Shown: positions 47,154-56,183, counted from the first letter of the stretch. The stretch: DNA of 64,000 nucleotides from Alistipes sp. Zagget8 (GCA_001941065.1 MSHJ01000012.1:62001-126000), one strand, 5' to 3'. Translations and numbers: made by a program. The notes: generated from the letters alone by a model not told the origin.

Positions 47154-49421
47154 TTATATGTTTATGTTCAGGGTGATGCCGAAGGTCCGGGGACGTCCGC
47201 GCTGGACGAACTCGTTGCCGATCGACTTGAAATAGAAGACATTGTAGCCCGTCCCCGTGAGGTTGCGGCCCCAGATGTCGAGCGAATAACGCTTGTGTTC
47301 GAACCGCACCGAAGCATCCATCAGCGCGTAGAACGGCTGCGAGAGCGAGTTTTCCTCGTTCCACCAGATACGTCCCGCGCAGCGGACCCCGGCCTGCAGG
47401 ACCAGGTCGCCCAGCCACGCCACCCCCGTCGGAACGGTCCATGCCGCCCCGGCCGAAAAGGTGTGCTGCGGGGCGTAGGGGATGCGGTTGTCCTTGAAAT
47501 CCTCGAGGCCGTTGTGGTAGCGCACGAAACGGGCGTCGGTGTATCCGTAGGCCGTGTTTATCTCCAGCGACTGCCACGGCGTGAACTGAATGGCCGCCTC
47601 GGCCCCGACGCTGCGCGTGCGGCCCGCGTTGGTCATCATCCGGCCCGTGCTCTGTCCCTCGGGGAAGACCGTGAGCTGCTGGTCGCGGACATCGATGTAG
47701 AACACCGCGAAATCGCCCCGCACGGCGCCGTCCATGCACGAAAAATGGCCGCCGAACTCGTAATTCCAACTGTATTCGGGCTCGTAGGACATCAGGTCGG
47801 GTTCGTCGTACTGCGAACCGGCCATCCGCCATTTGAGCTTTTCGCTCAGGATGTCGGAGAACATCTGTGTGTTGAATCCCCCGGCCTTGTATCCCTTGGC
47901 TACCGAGACATAGAGGTTGCGCACCTCGTCGAAGGCGTAGAGTACCGAGACTTTCGGCAATATTTCGCAGTAAGTGTGGGCGATGCGGTTCCCCTCGTCG
48001 ATCGAGATGCGCTTCGGCGCGGGCGTGCCGCCCTCCTTGCTGACGAAATAGTCCATGTCGGTCCGGCTGTGGTATGCCAGCGACGTATGTTCCACATCGA
48101 AGCGGATTCCGGCCGAAAGCCGCCAGCGGCCCAGCCGCAGGTTCGACTCGTGGTAAACGGCGCCTCCGTAGACCGGCATCCGGAAATCGGAGTAGAGCGG
48201 CAGCTCCTGCATATCGGTCGAGTAGGACTCGTTCCAGATCGGGCCCAGATGCTCGTTGGCGTTCTTGAGAATCAGCTCGTCGATGCCCGTGCGTTTGAAA
48301 TGGACCGGGGCGTCCATCGTGCCGCGGCGGTAGAAGCCGAAGGCCCCGAACAGCCAGCCGTAACGCCGTCCGTCGCGCGACCGGAACACCACGTCCTCGG
48401 TAACGGTGTGTTCTTTCCGCGCCTGTTTGAGCGTGAAATAACTCAGGGGCGTGAAATCCTGATCGAGGATCATTGCGTCGTCGGAATACTGATAGGAGGT
48501 GATCGACGAAACGGAATATTTTTCGGCGTCGTAACGCACCGTGAGTCCGTCGCTGACCGTCGTGCGGCGGTAGGAGCAGGGATCGTTGTAACTGATCTGG
48601 CCGTTGCGAATGATGGTTTCTCCGTTGTGCACGATGTCTTCGCCGGCATAGGCGTAGGGATAGCCGCCCTGGTCCAGTACCGAAAACGAAAGCGTGTTGT
48701 CGATGCGCAGCCCTTTGCGGTTGTTCCACTGGACTTTCCAGCGGCCTCCGCCCAGCCGCTCCCAGTCGCATTTTTCGCCCGTGTAGTCGTTTTCGAAGAA
48801 TCCGCCGGTGTGGGTGTAATAGCCCGTCACGGCCATTCCGAGGTCGGGCGAGAGCTTGTAGTAGGACGATGCCCGGAAGCGGTAGGAATCCCCGCTGCCG
48901 TATTCGGCCGTCAGCCGCACCCCCTGATACGAGAGCGGCGAGAGGGTGTAGACGTTCACCACGCCGCCCATCGTGTTGCGTCCGTAGAGCGTTGACTGGG
49001 GACCCCGCAGTACCTCGATGCGCTCGGCGTCGGCCAGTTCCGTATCGAAATTGTCCTTGTTGAGCACCGGCACGTTGTCGATGTTGAGCCCGATCACCGG
49101 CTGGTCGATGCGTGCCCCGAGCCCCCGTACGTAGATCGACGAGGTCATGCGCGACCCGTAGTCCGGGACGTGGAAATTGGGAACCGTCTGCGAGAGGTTT
49201 TTCAGCGCCCCGATGCGGTTGCGCCCGATGGCGCGGCTGCCGACGATCGACGCCGCGACGGGCTGCGACCGCAGCACCAGTCCCTGCTTGATGGCCGTCA
49301 CCTGCACCTTGTCCACCACGATCACCGTATCGGCGGCCTCGTTCTCCTCTCCGCCGACGGTGCGGCCCGCGGCCACGGAGGCCAGCAGCAGGAGCGGTAT
49401 GGCTATCAGTTTACAGTGCAT
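47154..49421 (-). CDS. TonB-dependent outer-membrane receptor (siderophore/vitamin type)
   Basis: 755 aa. A signal peptide is followed by a TonB-box-like VIVVDKVQVTA, a plug domain (about 50-170, PVIGLNIDNVPVLNKDN and IEVLRGPQSTLYGRNTMGGVVNVYT) and a 22-strand-type barrel ending in FGITLNINI. It lacks the SusC-type N-terminal carboxypeptidase-like extension and size, so it is more like a substrate-specific iron or vitamin receptor than a glycan importer. The ligand is unknown. It heads a minus-strand unit with a small lipoprotein that may be its partner. Confidence 0.9.
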   Translation of the reverse strand: MHCKLIAIPLLLLASVAAGRTVGGEENEAADTVIVVDKVQVTAIKQGLVLRSQPVAASIVGSRAIGRNRIGALKNLSQTVPNFHVPDYGSRMTSSIYVRGLGARIDQPVIGLNIDNVPVLNKDNFDTELADAERIEVLRGPQSTLYGRNTMGGVVNVYTLSPLSYQGVRLTAEYGSGDSYRFRASSYYKLSPDLGMAVTGYYTHTGGFFENDYTGEKCDWERLGGGRWKVQWNNRKGLRIDNTLSFSVLDQGGYPYAYAGEDIVHNGETIIRNGQISYNDPCSYRRTTVSDGLTVRYDAEKYSVSSITSYQYSDDAMILDQDFTPLSYFTLKQARKEHTVTEDVVFRSRDGRRYGWLFGAFGFYRRGTMDAPVHFKRTGIDELILKNANEHLGPIWNESYSTDMQELPLYSDFRMPVYGGAVYHESNLRLGRWRLSAGIRFDVEHTSLAYHSRTDMDYFVSKEGGTPAPKRISIDEGNRIAHTYCEILPKVSVLYAFDEVRNLYVSVAKGYKAGGFNTQMFSDILSEKLKWRMAGSQYDEPDLMSYEPEYSWNYEFGGHFSCMDGAVRGDFAVFYIDVRDQQLTVFPEGQSTGRMMTNAGRTRSVGAEAAIQFTPWQSLEINTAYGYTDARFVRYHNGLEDFKDNRIPYAPQHTFSAGAAWTVPTGVAWLGDLVLQAGVRCAGRIWWNEENSLSQPFYALMDASVRFEHKRYSLDIWGRNLTGTGYNVFYFKSIGNEFVQRGRPRTFGITLNINI

Positions 49422-49438
49422 TCTTGAACGGAGTTTAT

Positions 49439-49446
49439 CAAAGGTA
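49439..49446 (-). promoter_or_regulatory. Predicted -7 element of the TonB-receptor operon
   Basis: Minus-strand TACCTTTG, about 18 bases upstream of the ATG at 49421, leaving a very short leader. Confidence 0.55.
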
Positions 49447-49504
49447 CAAAGTAACGGATTTATTTCGGATGCTGCAATCCTAATTTATGAGGAGGCGGGT
49501 TTAT

Positions 49505-50083
49505 TTACATCCCGTCCGGATCGGCGTATCCCGCGGCCAGCGCGTAGACCACCAGCCCGGCCACCGAACGGATGCCGAGTTTCTCCATGATGTTGCGGCG
49601 GTGGGAGATCACCGTCGTCAGCCCGATGCCGAGGCGGTCGGCGATCTGCTTGTTGATGAGCCCCCGGGCGATGAGCGCCAGCACCTCGGCCTCGCGGTCC
49701 GAGAGCTGCTGTCCCGTCGTCGGCAGGGCAGGCAGGGTGTGTTCGGGCCTGCGGACGCTGCGCTGCATCCGCACCAGCGAGCGCACGAACTCCTCCTCGT
49801 CGGTCTGCACGTCGATACAGTGCATCCCGGCATGGGGATGCCCGGCGGTAAGCAGGATGGTTTTGTGGCTCCGGGCGCGGAAGAAGGCGTTGTGGGCCGC
49901 GAAAGTCTGCGCCGCGACGAAATAGTGGATGAACCGGTCCGGCTCCGCCTCGGCGAAATCCTGAAAATCGCGGAACAACTCGATGCCCGCCTGGGGAATC
50001 ACCTTTTCCAGAATGGAGCGAAGCCCCGCGCCTACGAGGATGTTGGGGGTCAGGACGGCTATGGCGGGGCGCTGCATCATCAT
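49505..50083 (-). CDS. LuxR-type regulator with a degenerate receiver domain
   Basis: 192 aa from the ATG at 50083 (three ATGs in a row at 50083, 50080 and 50077 are possible). The C-terminal LuxR helix-turn-helix is clear: LSDREAEVLALIARGLINKQIADRL with TVISHRRNIMEKLGIRS. The N-terminal half has receiver-like alternation but I see no Asp at the expected phospho-acceptor position. The first ATG overlaps the rlmH stop by 4 nt, so it is in one operon with rlmH. Possible targets include the neighbouring TonB receptor. Confidence 0.82.
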   Translation of the reverse strand: MMMQRPAIAVLTPNILVGAGLRSILEKVIPQAGIELFRDFQDFAEAEPDRFIHYFVAAQTFAAHNAFFRARSHKTILLTAGHPHAGMHCIDVQTDEEEFVRSLVRMQRSVRRPEHTLPALPTTGQQLSDREAEVLALIARGLINKQIADRLGIGLTTVISHRRNIMEKLGIRSVAGLVVYALAAGYADPDGM

Positions 50084-50553
50084 TCGTGGTGGTAGGGTTC
50101 GTTGTTGAGGATGGTGAAGGCCCGGTAGATCTGCTCGGCGAAAATCGCCCGCACGATCTGGTGCGAAAAGGTCATGCGCGAGAGCGACAACTTTGCGTCG
50201 GCCCGTGCGTACACCTCCTCCGAGAACCCATAGGGGCCGCCGATCACCAGCACGAGGCGTTTCACACCGCTGTTCAAGCGTTTCTGGACCCACAGCGCGA
50301 ACTCCACCGACCGGAACTCCGTGCCCCGTTCGTCGAGCAGCGCCACGAAATCGCCGTCGGTCAGCTGGCGCAGGATGGCTTCGCCTTCGGCCGTGCGTTG
50401 CTGCTTGACGGTCAGGCTTTTGGTGTTGCGCACGTCGGGCAGGGTCGTCACCGCGAACTTACAATAGAAATTCACGCGCCGGGCATACAGCTCCACCAGC
50501 GCGGCAACCTCCTTCGAATCGGTCTTGCCTATGACGATCAGCTCGATGGTCAT
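50080..50553 (-). CDS. rlmH: 23S rRNA pseudouridine-1915 N3-methyltransferase
   Basis: 157 aa, full length, SPOUT fold. Markers are VALLDERGTEFRSVEFA, LVIGGPYGFSEEVYARA and SLSRMTFSHQIVRAIFAEQIYRA with the trefoil knot at the C-terminus. It methylates helix 69 of 23S rRNA. It follows the GH2-like gene by 3 nt and overlaps the LuxR-type gene by 4 nt. Confidence 0.95.
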   Translation of the reverse strand: MTIELIVIGKTDSKEVAALVELYARRVNFYCKFAVTTLPDVRNTKSLTVKQQRTAEGEAILRQLTDGDFVALLDERGTEFRSVEFALWVQKRLNSGVKRLVLVIGGPYGFSEEVYARADAKLSLSRMTFSHQIVRAIFAEQIYRAFTILNNEPYHHE

Positions 50554-50556
50554 CCG

Positions 50557-51906
50557 TTACAAATCGCTGTTCCATTCGCCGTCGGCATCGGCGTAGATCA
50601 CCGGACGGGATTTCTCGACCGATTTGAGCCACTGGTAGGCTTTGTACATATTGTACCCGTTGCCCGAACGGCCTCCCAGCGAGTAGGCGACCACGCAGGT
50701 GAAATTGCGCGAACGGTAATACATCGCCTTCACGCGCTCCAGATATTCGTCCGCGAATTGCGGGTCGTTCGACGGCGTACCCCCGACCGTGCGGTCGCCG
50801 CTGCGCTCCGGGGCGTTGATGTTCGCCTGGTCGATGACGTAGAGGCCCAGCTCGTCGCACAGTTCGTAGAACCACGCCGGTTGCGGATAGTCCGGGCAGA
50901 CGGTATTCTTACCTTTGGCCTTCAGCGCTTTGAGCTCCGCGAGGGTCGTCTTGCGGTCGGCCGCGGCGTTGTAGGCGGCCTTTTCGAGCTTGAGCTCCTT
51001 GCCCAGCCGCATGATGCGTCCGTCGACAAGCTCGGTCTTGCCGAAGCCGATTTTCATCGGCATATACTCCTTGTAGACGCCGTTGCGGCGCGTGAAGAGC
51101 ATCACTTTGTAGAGCGGCGGCGTCTTGCTGCCGGCCTCCCATTTGTTGTCGTACGTGTGGTAGATGAGCGGGGAGTAGCGCACCGTGTCGGTCGAACGGC
51201 CCGGGATGGTGATCTCGGTCATGTTGAACTCGAGCAGTTTGCCCTGCGGCGAGTAGATGTCGTAACCCACGGTGACGGGCTCGTCGTAGTTGAAGGCGTT
51301 CTGCGCCACGATCCGGAGGTCCAGCATGCCGAAATCGCGTCCCAGCGTATCGGGCACGAGGGCGATCTCGAAATCGGCGATCGAGCGTTTGTTCTGGTAA
51401 TAGAGGTAGCTGTTTTCGAACGGCTTGTGCGCGGCGGGGTTCGCGGCGTCCAGCTGCCGGGCGGGATTGTCGTTGCGCATCAGCAGCTTGAAATTGTTGG
51501 CGCCCTCGCGGATATAGGGGGTCAGGTCGAACTCCGCGGGCGTCAGCGGGTCGCTGACCTCGGCCACCTGGCGGTCGTTGAGCCAGAGCGAGTAGGCCGA
51601 ACCGGGATTTTCCACGTGCAGGTAAACCACGCCGTCGGTCCACACGAACGGAATCTCGACCTCCTGCCCGAGAATGGCATAAAGAGGACCTTCGGTCGTA
51701 ACCGTCACCTCGGGGCTGAAAGCCTTCCAGTAACCTCCGGCCTCGCGGTTGCGGGCGTCGGCGTCGTGGCGTGCGTCGTAGGGCACGACCTCCGTGCGGT
51801 AGATGCGGCCTCCGCGCGAGGTCATCGGAACGGGGTTCCGTTCCTCCTGGGCCGCGGCTGCCAGCGTGCAGGCTGCCAGCGCAGCCGTCAGTATCGTTCG
51901 TTTCAT
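50557..51906 (-). CDS. GH2/LacZ-like exported protein with lost catalytic residues
   Basis: 449 aa with a signal peptide. The sequence follows a shortened GH2 beta-galactosidase plan: sugar-binding domain (about 45-190), immunoglobulin-like domain (about 195-300), then a truncated barrel with YELCDELGLYVIDQANIN and VAYSLGGRSGNGYNMYK. In active LacZ the latter is SLGNESG; here N-E is replaced by Gly412-Arg413. The barrel ends soon after the PVIYADADGEWNSDL stretch, so the nucleophile region is missing. It probably binds rather than cuts a glycan, or has another role. It has its own promoter and precedes rlmH. Confidence 0.8.
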   Translation of the reverse strand: MKRTILTAALAACTLAAAAQEERNPVPMTSRGGRIYRTEVVPYDARHDADARNREAGGYWKAFSPEVTVTTEGPLYAILGQEVEIPFVWTDGVVYLHVENPGSAYSLWLNDRQVAEVSDPLTPAEFDLTPYIREGANNFKLLMRNDNPARQLDAANPAAHKPFENSYLYYQNKRSIADFEIALVPDTLGRDFGMLDLRIVAQNAFNYDEPVTVGYDIYSPQGKLLEFNMTEITIPGRSTDTVRYSPLIYHTYDNKWEAGSKTPPLYKVMLFTRRNGVYKEYMPMKIGFGKTELVDGRIMRLGKELKLEKAAYNAAADRKTTLAELKALKAKGKNTVCPDYPQPAWFYELCDELGLYVIDQANINAPERSGDRTVGGTPSNDPQFADEYLERVKAMYYRSRNFTCVVAYSLGGRSGNGYNMYKAYQWLKSVEKSRPVIYADADGEWNSDL

Positions 51907-51928
51907 TGTATGCAGTATATAATCCAGA

Positions 51929-51960
51929 CAAAGGTACGAAAAAGAACGGACGCTCCAAAA
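51929..51960 (-). promoter_or_regulatory. Predicted promoter of the GH2-like/rlmH/LuxR operon
   Basis: Minus strand: TTTTGG (51955-51960) and TACCTTTG (51929-51936), 18 bases apart, about 22 bases before the start codon. Confidence 0.65.
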
Positions 51961-52026
51961 CCGAATTGCACGCGGTCCGGCAAAACGTCCCGACTGATAA
52001 AAGTGTCGTTACGGCACCAAAGGTAA
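51960..52026 (+). repeat. 67-bp intergenic repeat, copy B
   Basis: Conserved CCGAATTGCA, CGGCAAAAC, CGACT, AAAGTGTCGTTACG and CCAAAGGTAA blocks match copies A and C. It lies between the divergent GH2-like and asnS genes. Chance ORFs over copies give a shared peptide like VPTDKSVVTAPKV, which is not evidence of a gene. Confidence 0.75.
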
Positions 52027-52048
52027 ATAAAAGTTGGATGGGTTCAAA

Positions 52049-52114
52049 ACGGAATTGCATGCAGCGCGGTAAAACATTCCGACTTATAGAGGTGTCGTTA
52101 CGACGCTAAAGGCA
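52049..52114 (+). repeat. 67-bp intergenic repeat, copy C (more diverged)
   Basis: Same orientation as copy B, starting 22 nt after it. It keeps GGAATTGCATG, CGGTAAAAC and GGTGTCGTTACGACG. Its CCAAAGG end has drifted to CTAAAGG. Confidence 0.7.
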
Positions 52115-52120
52115 TTTTTT

Positions 52121-52151
52121 TTTGCCAAATCGCAAATAATCGCTAACTTTG
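52121..52151 (+). promoter_or_regulatory. Predicted promoter of asnS
   Basis: TTTG (52121-52124) and TAACTTTG (52144-52151), 19 bases apart, just after repeat copy C and 13 bases before the ATG. Confidence 0.7.
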
Positions 52152-52164
52152 TCAATTCCGAGAA

Positions 52165-53571
52165 ATGAGTGAAAAACAAACTATGAAAACGCAAAGAATC
52201 GCAGAAATTCTGAAGTCGGGGGTCGTGGACACCGACATCGTCGTCAAAGGCTGGGTGCGCACCAAGCGCGGAAACAAGAACGTGGCGTTCATCGCCCTGA
52301 ACGACGGGTCGTGCGTGAATAATATACAGGTGGTGGTCGATCTGGCGAAGATCGCCGAGGAGGAGCTCAAGCCCGTGACCACGGGCGCCTGCATCCGTGT
52401 CGACGGCCGTCTGGTCGCGTCGCCGGGTTCGGGACAGGGCGTCGAGGTGCAGGCCGAAAAGTTGGAGATTTACGGCACGGCCGACCCCGAGAGCTATCCC
52501 CTGCAGAAGAAGGGACACTCGCTGGAGTTCCTGCGCGACATCGCCTACCTGCGTCCGCGCACGAACACCTTCGGCGCGGTGCTCCGCATCCGTCATGCCA
52601 TGGCCTACGCCATCCACGAATATTTCAACAAGCACGGTTTCTACTATTTCCACACCCCGATCATCACGGCTTCGGACTGCGAAGGCGCCGGTGCGATGTT
52701 CCAGGTGACGACGCTCGACCTGAACAACCTGCCCCGGACCGAGGAGGGAGCGATCGACTATGCGCAGGATTTCTTCGGAAAGGCCTGCAACCTGACCGTG
52801 TCGGGCCAGCTCGAAGGCGAGCTGGGCGCACTGTCGCTGGGCCGCATCTACACCTTCGGCCCCACGTTCCGTGCCGAAAACTCCAACACCCCGCGCCATG
52901 CGTCGGAATTCTGGATGATCGAGCCCGAAGCGGCCTTCTACGAGCTGGAGGACAACATGGAGCTGGCCGAGGATTTCCTGAAATACCTCATCCGCTATGC
53001 GCTGGAGCATTGCAGCGAGGACCTCGAGTTCATGAACAAGATGTGGGACAAGGGCCTGTTGGAACGCCTGCACTTTGTGCTGGAGCACGATTTCAAGCGC
53101 CTCGACTACACCGAGGGCATCGAGATACTGAAGGCTTCGGGCCGCAAGTTCGAATTCCCCTGCGACTGGGGCTGCGACCTGCAGTCGGAGCACGAGCGCT
53201 ACCTCGTGGAGGAGCATTTCAAGCGTCCGGTCATCCTGATCAACTACCCGAAGGAGATCAAGGCGTTCTACATGAAGCAGAACGACGACGGCAAGACCGT
53301 GCGTGCGATGGACGTGCTCTTCCCCGGTATCGGCGAGATCATCGGCGGATCGGAGCGTGAGGCCGACTACACGAAACTGCACAAGCGCGTTCTGGAGCTG
53401 GGTATGAACGAGCGCGAGCTCTGGTGGTACCTCGACACCCGCCGCTGGGGGTCGGCGCCCCACTCGGGCTTCGGACTGGGCTTCGACCGTCTGCTGCTCT
53501 TCGTGACCGGCATGACGAACATCCGCGACGTGCAGCCGTTCCCCCGGACGCCCCAGCACGCCGACTTTTAA
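52165..53571 (+). CDS. asnS: Asparaginyl-tRNA synthetase
   Basis: 468 aa. The N-terminal OB-fold anticodon domain ([22 protein letters not shown]) precedes the class II core: motif 2 [19 protein letters not shown] and motif 3 [15 protein letters not shown]. The [13 protein letters not shown] segment is typical of AsnRS. It charges tRNA-Asn directly. A second ATG at 52183 is possible. The 197-nt gap after it shows no gene or clear terminator. Confidence 0.96.
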   Translation: MSEKQTMKTQRIAEILKSGVVDTDIVVKGWVRTKRGNKNVAFIALNDGSCVNNIQVVVDLAKIAEEELKPVTTGACIRVDGRLVASPGSGQGVEVQAEKLEIYGTADPESYPLQKKGHSLEFLRDIAYLRPRTNTFGAVLRIRHAMAYAIHEYFNKHGFYYFHTPIITASDCEGAGAMFQVTTLDLNNLPRTEEGAIDYAQDFFGKACNLTVSGQLEGELGALSLGRIYTFGPTFRAENSNTPRHASEFWMIEPEAAFYELEDNMELAEDFLKYLIRYALEHCSEDLEFMNKMWDKGLLERLHFVLEHDFKRLDYTEGIEILKASGRKFEFPCDWGCDLQSEHERYLVEEHFKRPVILINYPKEIKAFYMKQNDDGKTVRAMDVLFPGIGEIIGGSEREADYTKLHKRVLELGMNERELWWYLDTRRWGSAPHSGFGLGFDRLLLFVTGMTNIRDVQPFPRTPQHADF

Positions 53572-53768
53572 CGAAAGCCGTCCGAGTGCGGCACCTTCCG
53601 GCCTTCCCTCGCCGTCCGCGACAGTCACATACCTGAGTATGCTCCTGCCGCGCCCGACTTCACGAAAACCGGAATCTGCTCGCCCTGAACGACTTTCGAA
53701 AACCCAGAAACCCAATAAATGAAGAGACCAAATTCGGAATGCTGAACAATTCTTAATTTGGACCCTAT

Positions 53769-55211
53769 ATGGCTATAAATCAGAAACAGGTACTGTCGCT
53801 TCAGCAGAAGCTCTCTCCGCAGCAGATTCAGATGATCAAGCTGCTGGAGCTGCACGCCGTGCAGCTCGAACAGCGCATCAAACAGGAGATCGAGGACAAC
53901 ATCGTCCTGGAGGAAGAGGAACGCTCTCCCGAGGACGACGAGCAGCCCCAGCAAATCTCCGTCGACGAATACCTGCACGACGACGACACGCCGTCGTACA
54001 AGAGCCGCATCAACAACTACTCGAAGGACGACAAGCAGCGCCCCGTCTACCTGACCGAAGGCCGTTCGCTGCAGGAGTACCTGATCGAACAACTGGGCTA
54101 CCGGAATCTTCCCGAGCGGGATATGCGGTTGGCGGTCTACCTGATCGGGAGTATCGACGAGGACGGCTACCTGCGCCGCGACCTGGAGTCCGTGGCCGAC
54201 GACATCGCCTTCACGGTGGGTATCGAGACCACGGCCGGGGAGCTGGAACGCCTGCTGAACATCATCCACGAACTGGAGCCCGCCGGCATCGGCGCCCGCG
54301 ATCTGCGGGAGTGCCTGCTGCTGCAGATGGCCCAGATGCCGGTCAACACCCGTCCGCGGCGGCTGGCCCGCAAGATTCTGACCAACTATTTCGACGAGTT
54401 CGTCAAGAAGCACTACGAGAAGCTGATGGCGCGGCTGCAAATCTCCGAGGACGATTTCCGCGAGGCGATTGCCGAGATCCGCCACCTGTCGCCCAAGCCC
54501 GGCAACCTCTACGCCGAGGGCGGCAACCTCTACGCCGAGGGCGGCACCGACACCACGCCCTATATCATCCCGGATTTCATCCTCGACTACCAGGACGGGC
54601 GTTTCACCTTGTCGCTGAACTCCTACAACGTCCCCGAGGTGCGCGTCAACCGCCGCTACATGGAGATGATCCGCGAGATGGTGGGTTCGGACGGCCGCGT
54701 GCGGGAGAAGGACAAGGAGGCGATTCAGTTCGTGAAGAGCAAGATCGACTCCGCGAAATGGTTCATCTCGGCCATCAAGCAGCGCCACGACACGCTGATG
54801 CGCACGATGCAGACCATTCTGGACTATCAGGAGGAGTATTTCAAGGACGGCGACAAGTCGAAACTCCGGCCGATGATTCTCAAGGACATCGCCGACCGCA
54901 CGGGGCTCGACGTTTCGACCATCTCGCGCGTGGTGAACAGCAAGTACGTGCAGACGCAGTTCGGGATCATCCTGCTGAAATCGCTCTTTTCGGAGGCCAT
55001 GCAGACTGACTCGGGCGAGGAGGTGTCGAGCTACGAGATCAAGAATATCCTGCAGGAGTGCATCGACGAGGAGGACAAGCGCCGTCCGCTGACCGACGAG
55101 ACGCTGATGGACATCCTCAATTCGAAGGGTTACCGCATCGCCCGCCGCACCGTGGCCAAATACCGCGAAATGCTCGGCATTCCGGTGGCGAGGTTGCGGA
55201 AGCAGATATGA
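53769..55211 (+). CDS. rpoN: RNA polymerase sigma-54 factor
   Basis: 480 aa. The Gln-rich activator-interacting region I (LSLQQKLSPQQIQMIKLLEL), the core-binding domain, helix-turn-helix and RpoN box ARRTVAKYR (458-466) are all present. It directs promoters of the -24/-12 type that need AAA+ activators. Residues 245-258 are a perfect tandem duplication of GNLYAEG, from a 21-bp repeat at 54501-54542. The gene is upstream of the PAP2-like gene but separated by the inverted 48-bp repeat. Confidence 0.95.
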   Translation: MAINQKQVLSLQQKLSPQQIQMIKLLELHAVQLEQRIKQEIEDNIVLEEEERSPEDDEQPQQISVDEYLHDDDTPSYKSRINNYSKDDKQRPVYLTEGRSLQEYLIEQLGYRNLPERDMRLAVYLIGSIDEDGYLRRDLESVADDIAFTVGIETTAGELERLLNIIHELEPAGIGARDLRECLLLQMAQMPVNTRPRRLARKILTNYFDEFVKKHYEKLMARLQISEDDFREAIAEIRHLSPKPGNLYAEGGNLYAEGGTDTTPYIIPDFILDYQDGRFTLSLNSYNVPEVRVNRRYMEMIREMVGSDGRVREKDKEAIQFVKSKIDSAKWFISAIKQRHDTLMRTMQTILDYQEEYFKDGDKSKLRPMILKDIADRTGLDVSTISRVVNSKYVQTQFGIILLKSLFSEAMQTDSGEEVSSYEIKNILQECIDEEDKRRPLTDETLMDILNSKGYRIARRTVAKYREMLGIPVARLRKQI

Positions 55212-55261
55212 TGGAGTACCGGCGGATTGCTCTCCGCCGCCGTTGTCGCCGCCTGCGGTGG

Positions 55262-55309
55262 CGTTTGCAGGTCTGACCCCACCCCAAACCCCTCTGGAGG
55301 GAGGGGCTT
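55262..55309 (-). repeat. 48-bp GC-rich intergenic repeat, copy 2 (inverted)
   Basis: The reverse complement matches copy 1 at 34406-34453 across GGGGTTTGGGGTGGGGTCAGAC and the AAAC end. The region 55212-55439 otherwise has no gene that I can support. Confidence 0.75.
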
Positions 55310-55439
55310 ACGGCGTAAAAACACACGCCGTTTCTGCTTTGGCGGCTCGGCAAACGATCAATCGTCTGCCCTCGCTTGTCGCCGCAGTTGTCGCGACGCA
55401 ACCGGGATTTCGTCCGGAAGATCGCACGAGATTACGTTA

Positions 55440-56060
55440 ATGAATGAAACAATGGATTACAAAAAACTTTCCACCGGCATCTCTTGGGGCCTGCACCCGT
55501 TCCTGCTGCCGATCTATATGATGGCGATGCTGCTGACGATGACCACCTTCGCCCATTACCCCTCGAACGTGAAATTCTACCTGCTTTGGGTGGTGGTGCT
55601 CTATGCCGTCATCATCCCCGTGCTGGCGCTCGGGGTGCTGCGGTCGCTGGGACGCATTTCGGACTACCGTGTCGACGACCGCCGCGAGCGGATGCTGCCG
55701 CTGCTGGTCGGGGCGCTCTGCTATATTCTCTGTGCCATCACCATCGCGAAGATTCCTTCGGCGATGTTCCTGCGCAAGTTCATGGTCGCCGCGGCCTGCT
55801 GCGAGATACTCTGTCTCGTGGTGTCGCTCCGTTGGAAAATCAGCCTCCACCTGACGGGGATGGGCGCTGTCGTGGCGCTGCTGGTGGTGATGAATGTCGT
55901 GGGTGTCGGCAACATGATGGTGCCGCTCATGGCGGCAGTCCTCTGTGCCGGGGCGCTGGCTTCGGCACGCCTCTATCTGGGATGCCACAACGGATGGCAG
56001 GTGCTGGCCGGATTCTGCGGCGGATTCGCCGTTTCGGTGCTTGCCGTACTCTTCCTATAA
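55440..56060 (+). CDS. PAP2-superfamily-like membrane protein with a degenerate active site
   Basis: 206 aa from the ATG at 55440 (202 aa from 55452). About six hydrophobic segments. The last conserved PAP2 motif is recognisable as ASARLYLGCHNGWQVLAG, resembling S-R-x5-H-x3-D-x-x-x-G, but the Asp is Gln. The central PSGH motif is replaced by HLTGMG. So it may bind a lipid or phosphate rather than hydrolyse it, or have drifted in function. Membership is moderate confidence. Confidence 0.6.
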   Translation: MNETMDYKKLSTGISWGLHPFLLPIYMMAMLLTMTTFAHYPSNVKFYLLWVVVLYAVIIPVLALGVLRSLGRISDYRVDDRRERMLPLLVGALCYILCAITIAKIPSAMFLRKFMVAAACCEILCLVVSLRWKISLHLTGMGAVVALLVVMNVVGVGNMMVPLMAAVLCAGALASARLYLGCHNGWQVLAGFCGGFAVSVLAVLFL

Positions 56061-56107
56061 GGTAAAATAAGCTCCCGCGGCCGGTCACGGCCGTGGGTTT
56101 CCCGCTC

Positions 56108-56141
56108 GGGGACGGATTTTCTTATCCGTCCCCTTCTTTTT
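56108..56141 (+). terminator. Intrinsic terminator after the PAP2-like gene
   Basis: GGGGACGGAT (56108-56117) with ATCCGTCCCC (56124-56133), then a T-rich tail. Another GC hairpin (56077-56099) precedes it. Confidence 0.85.
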
Positions 56142-56161
56142 GTCCCTGCGCGTGCCGTGAG

Positions 56162-56183
56162 AGGATGTGTGCGCACACATCCT
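56162..56183. promoter_or_regulatory. Perfect 22-bp palindrome upstream of susC
   Basis: AGGATGTGTGC (56162-56172) is followed directly by its exact reverse complement GCACACATCCT (56173-56183). It lies 65 bases before the predicted -7 element, in a position where an activator or repressor of the PUL could bind. Confidence 0.55.

Noticed and set aside
51771..52109. ORF over the repeat copies with a VPTDKSVVTAPKV-like peptide
   Set aside because: The same peptide arises from each repeat copy because the DNA is repeated; there is no start or codon-usage support.
53572..53768. Possible small gene or RNA between asnS and rpoN
   Set aside because: Short open frames lack a plausible start, and I found no hairpin or tRNA-like fold.
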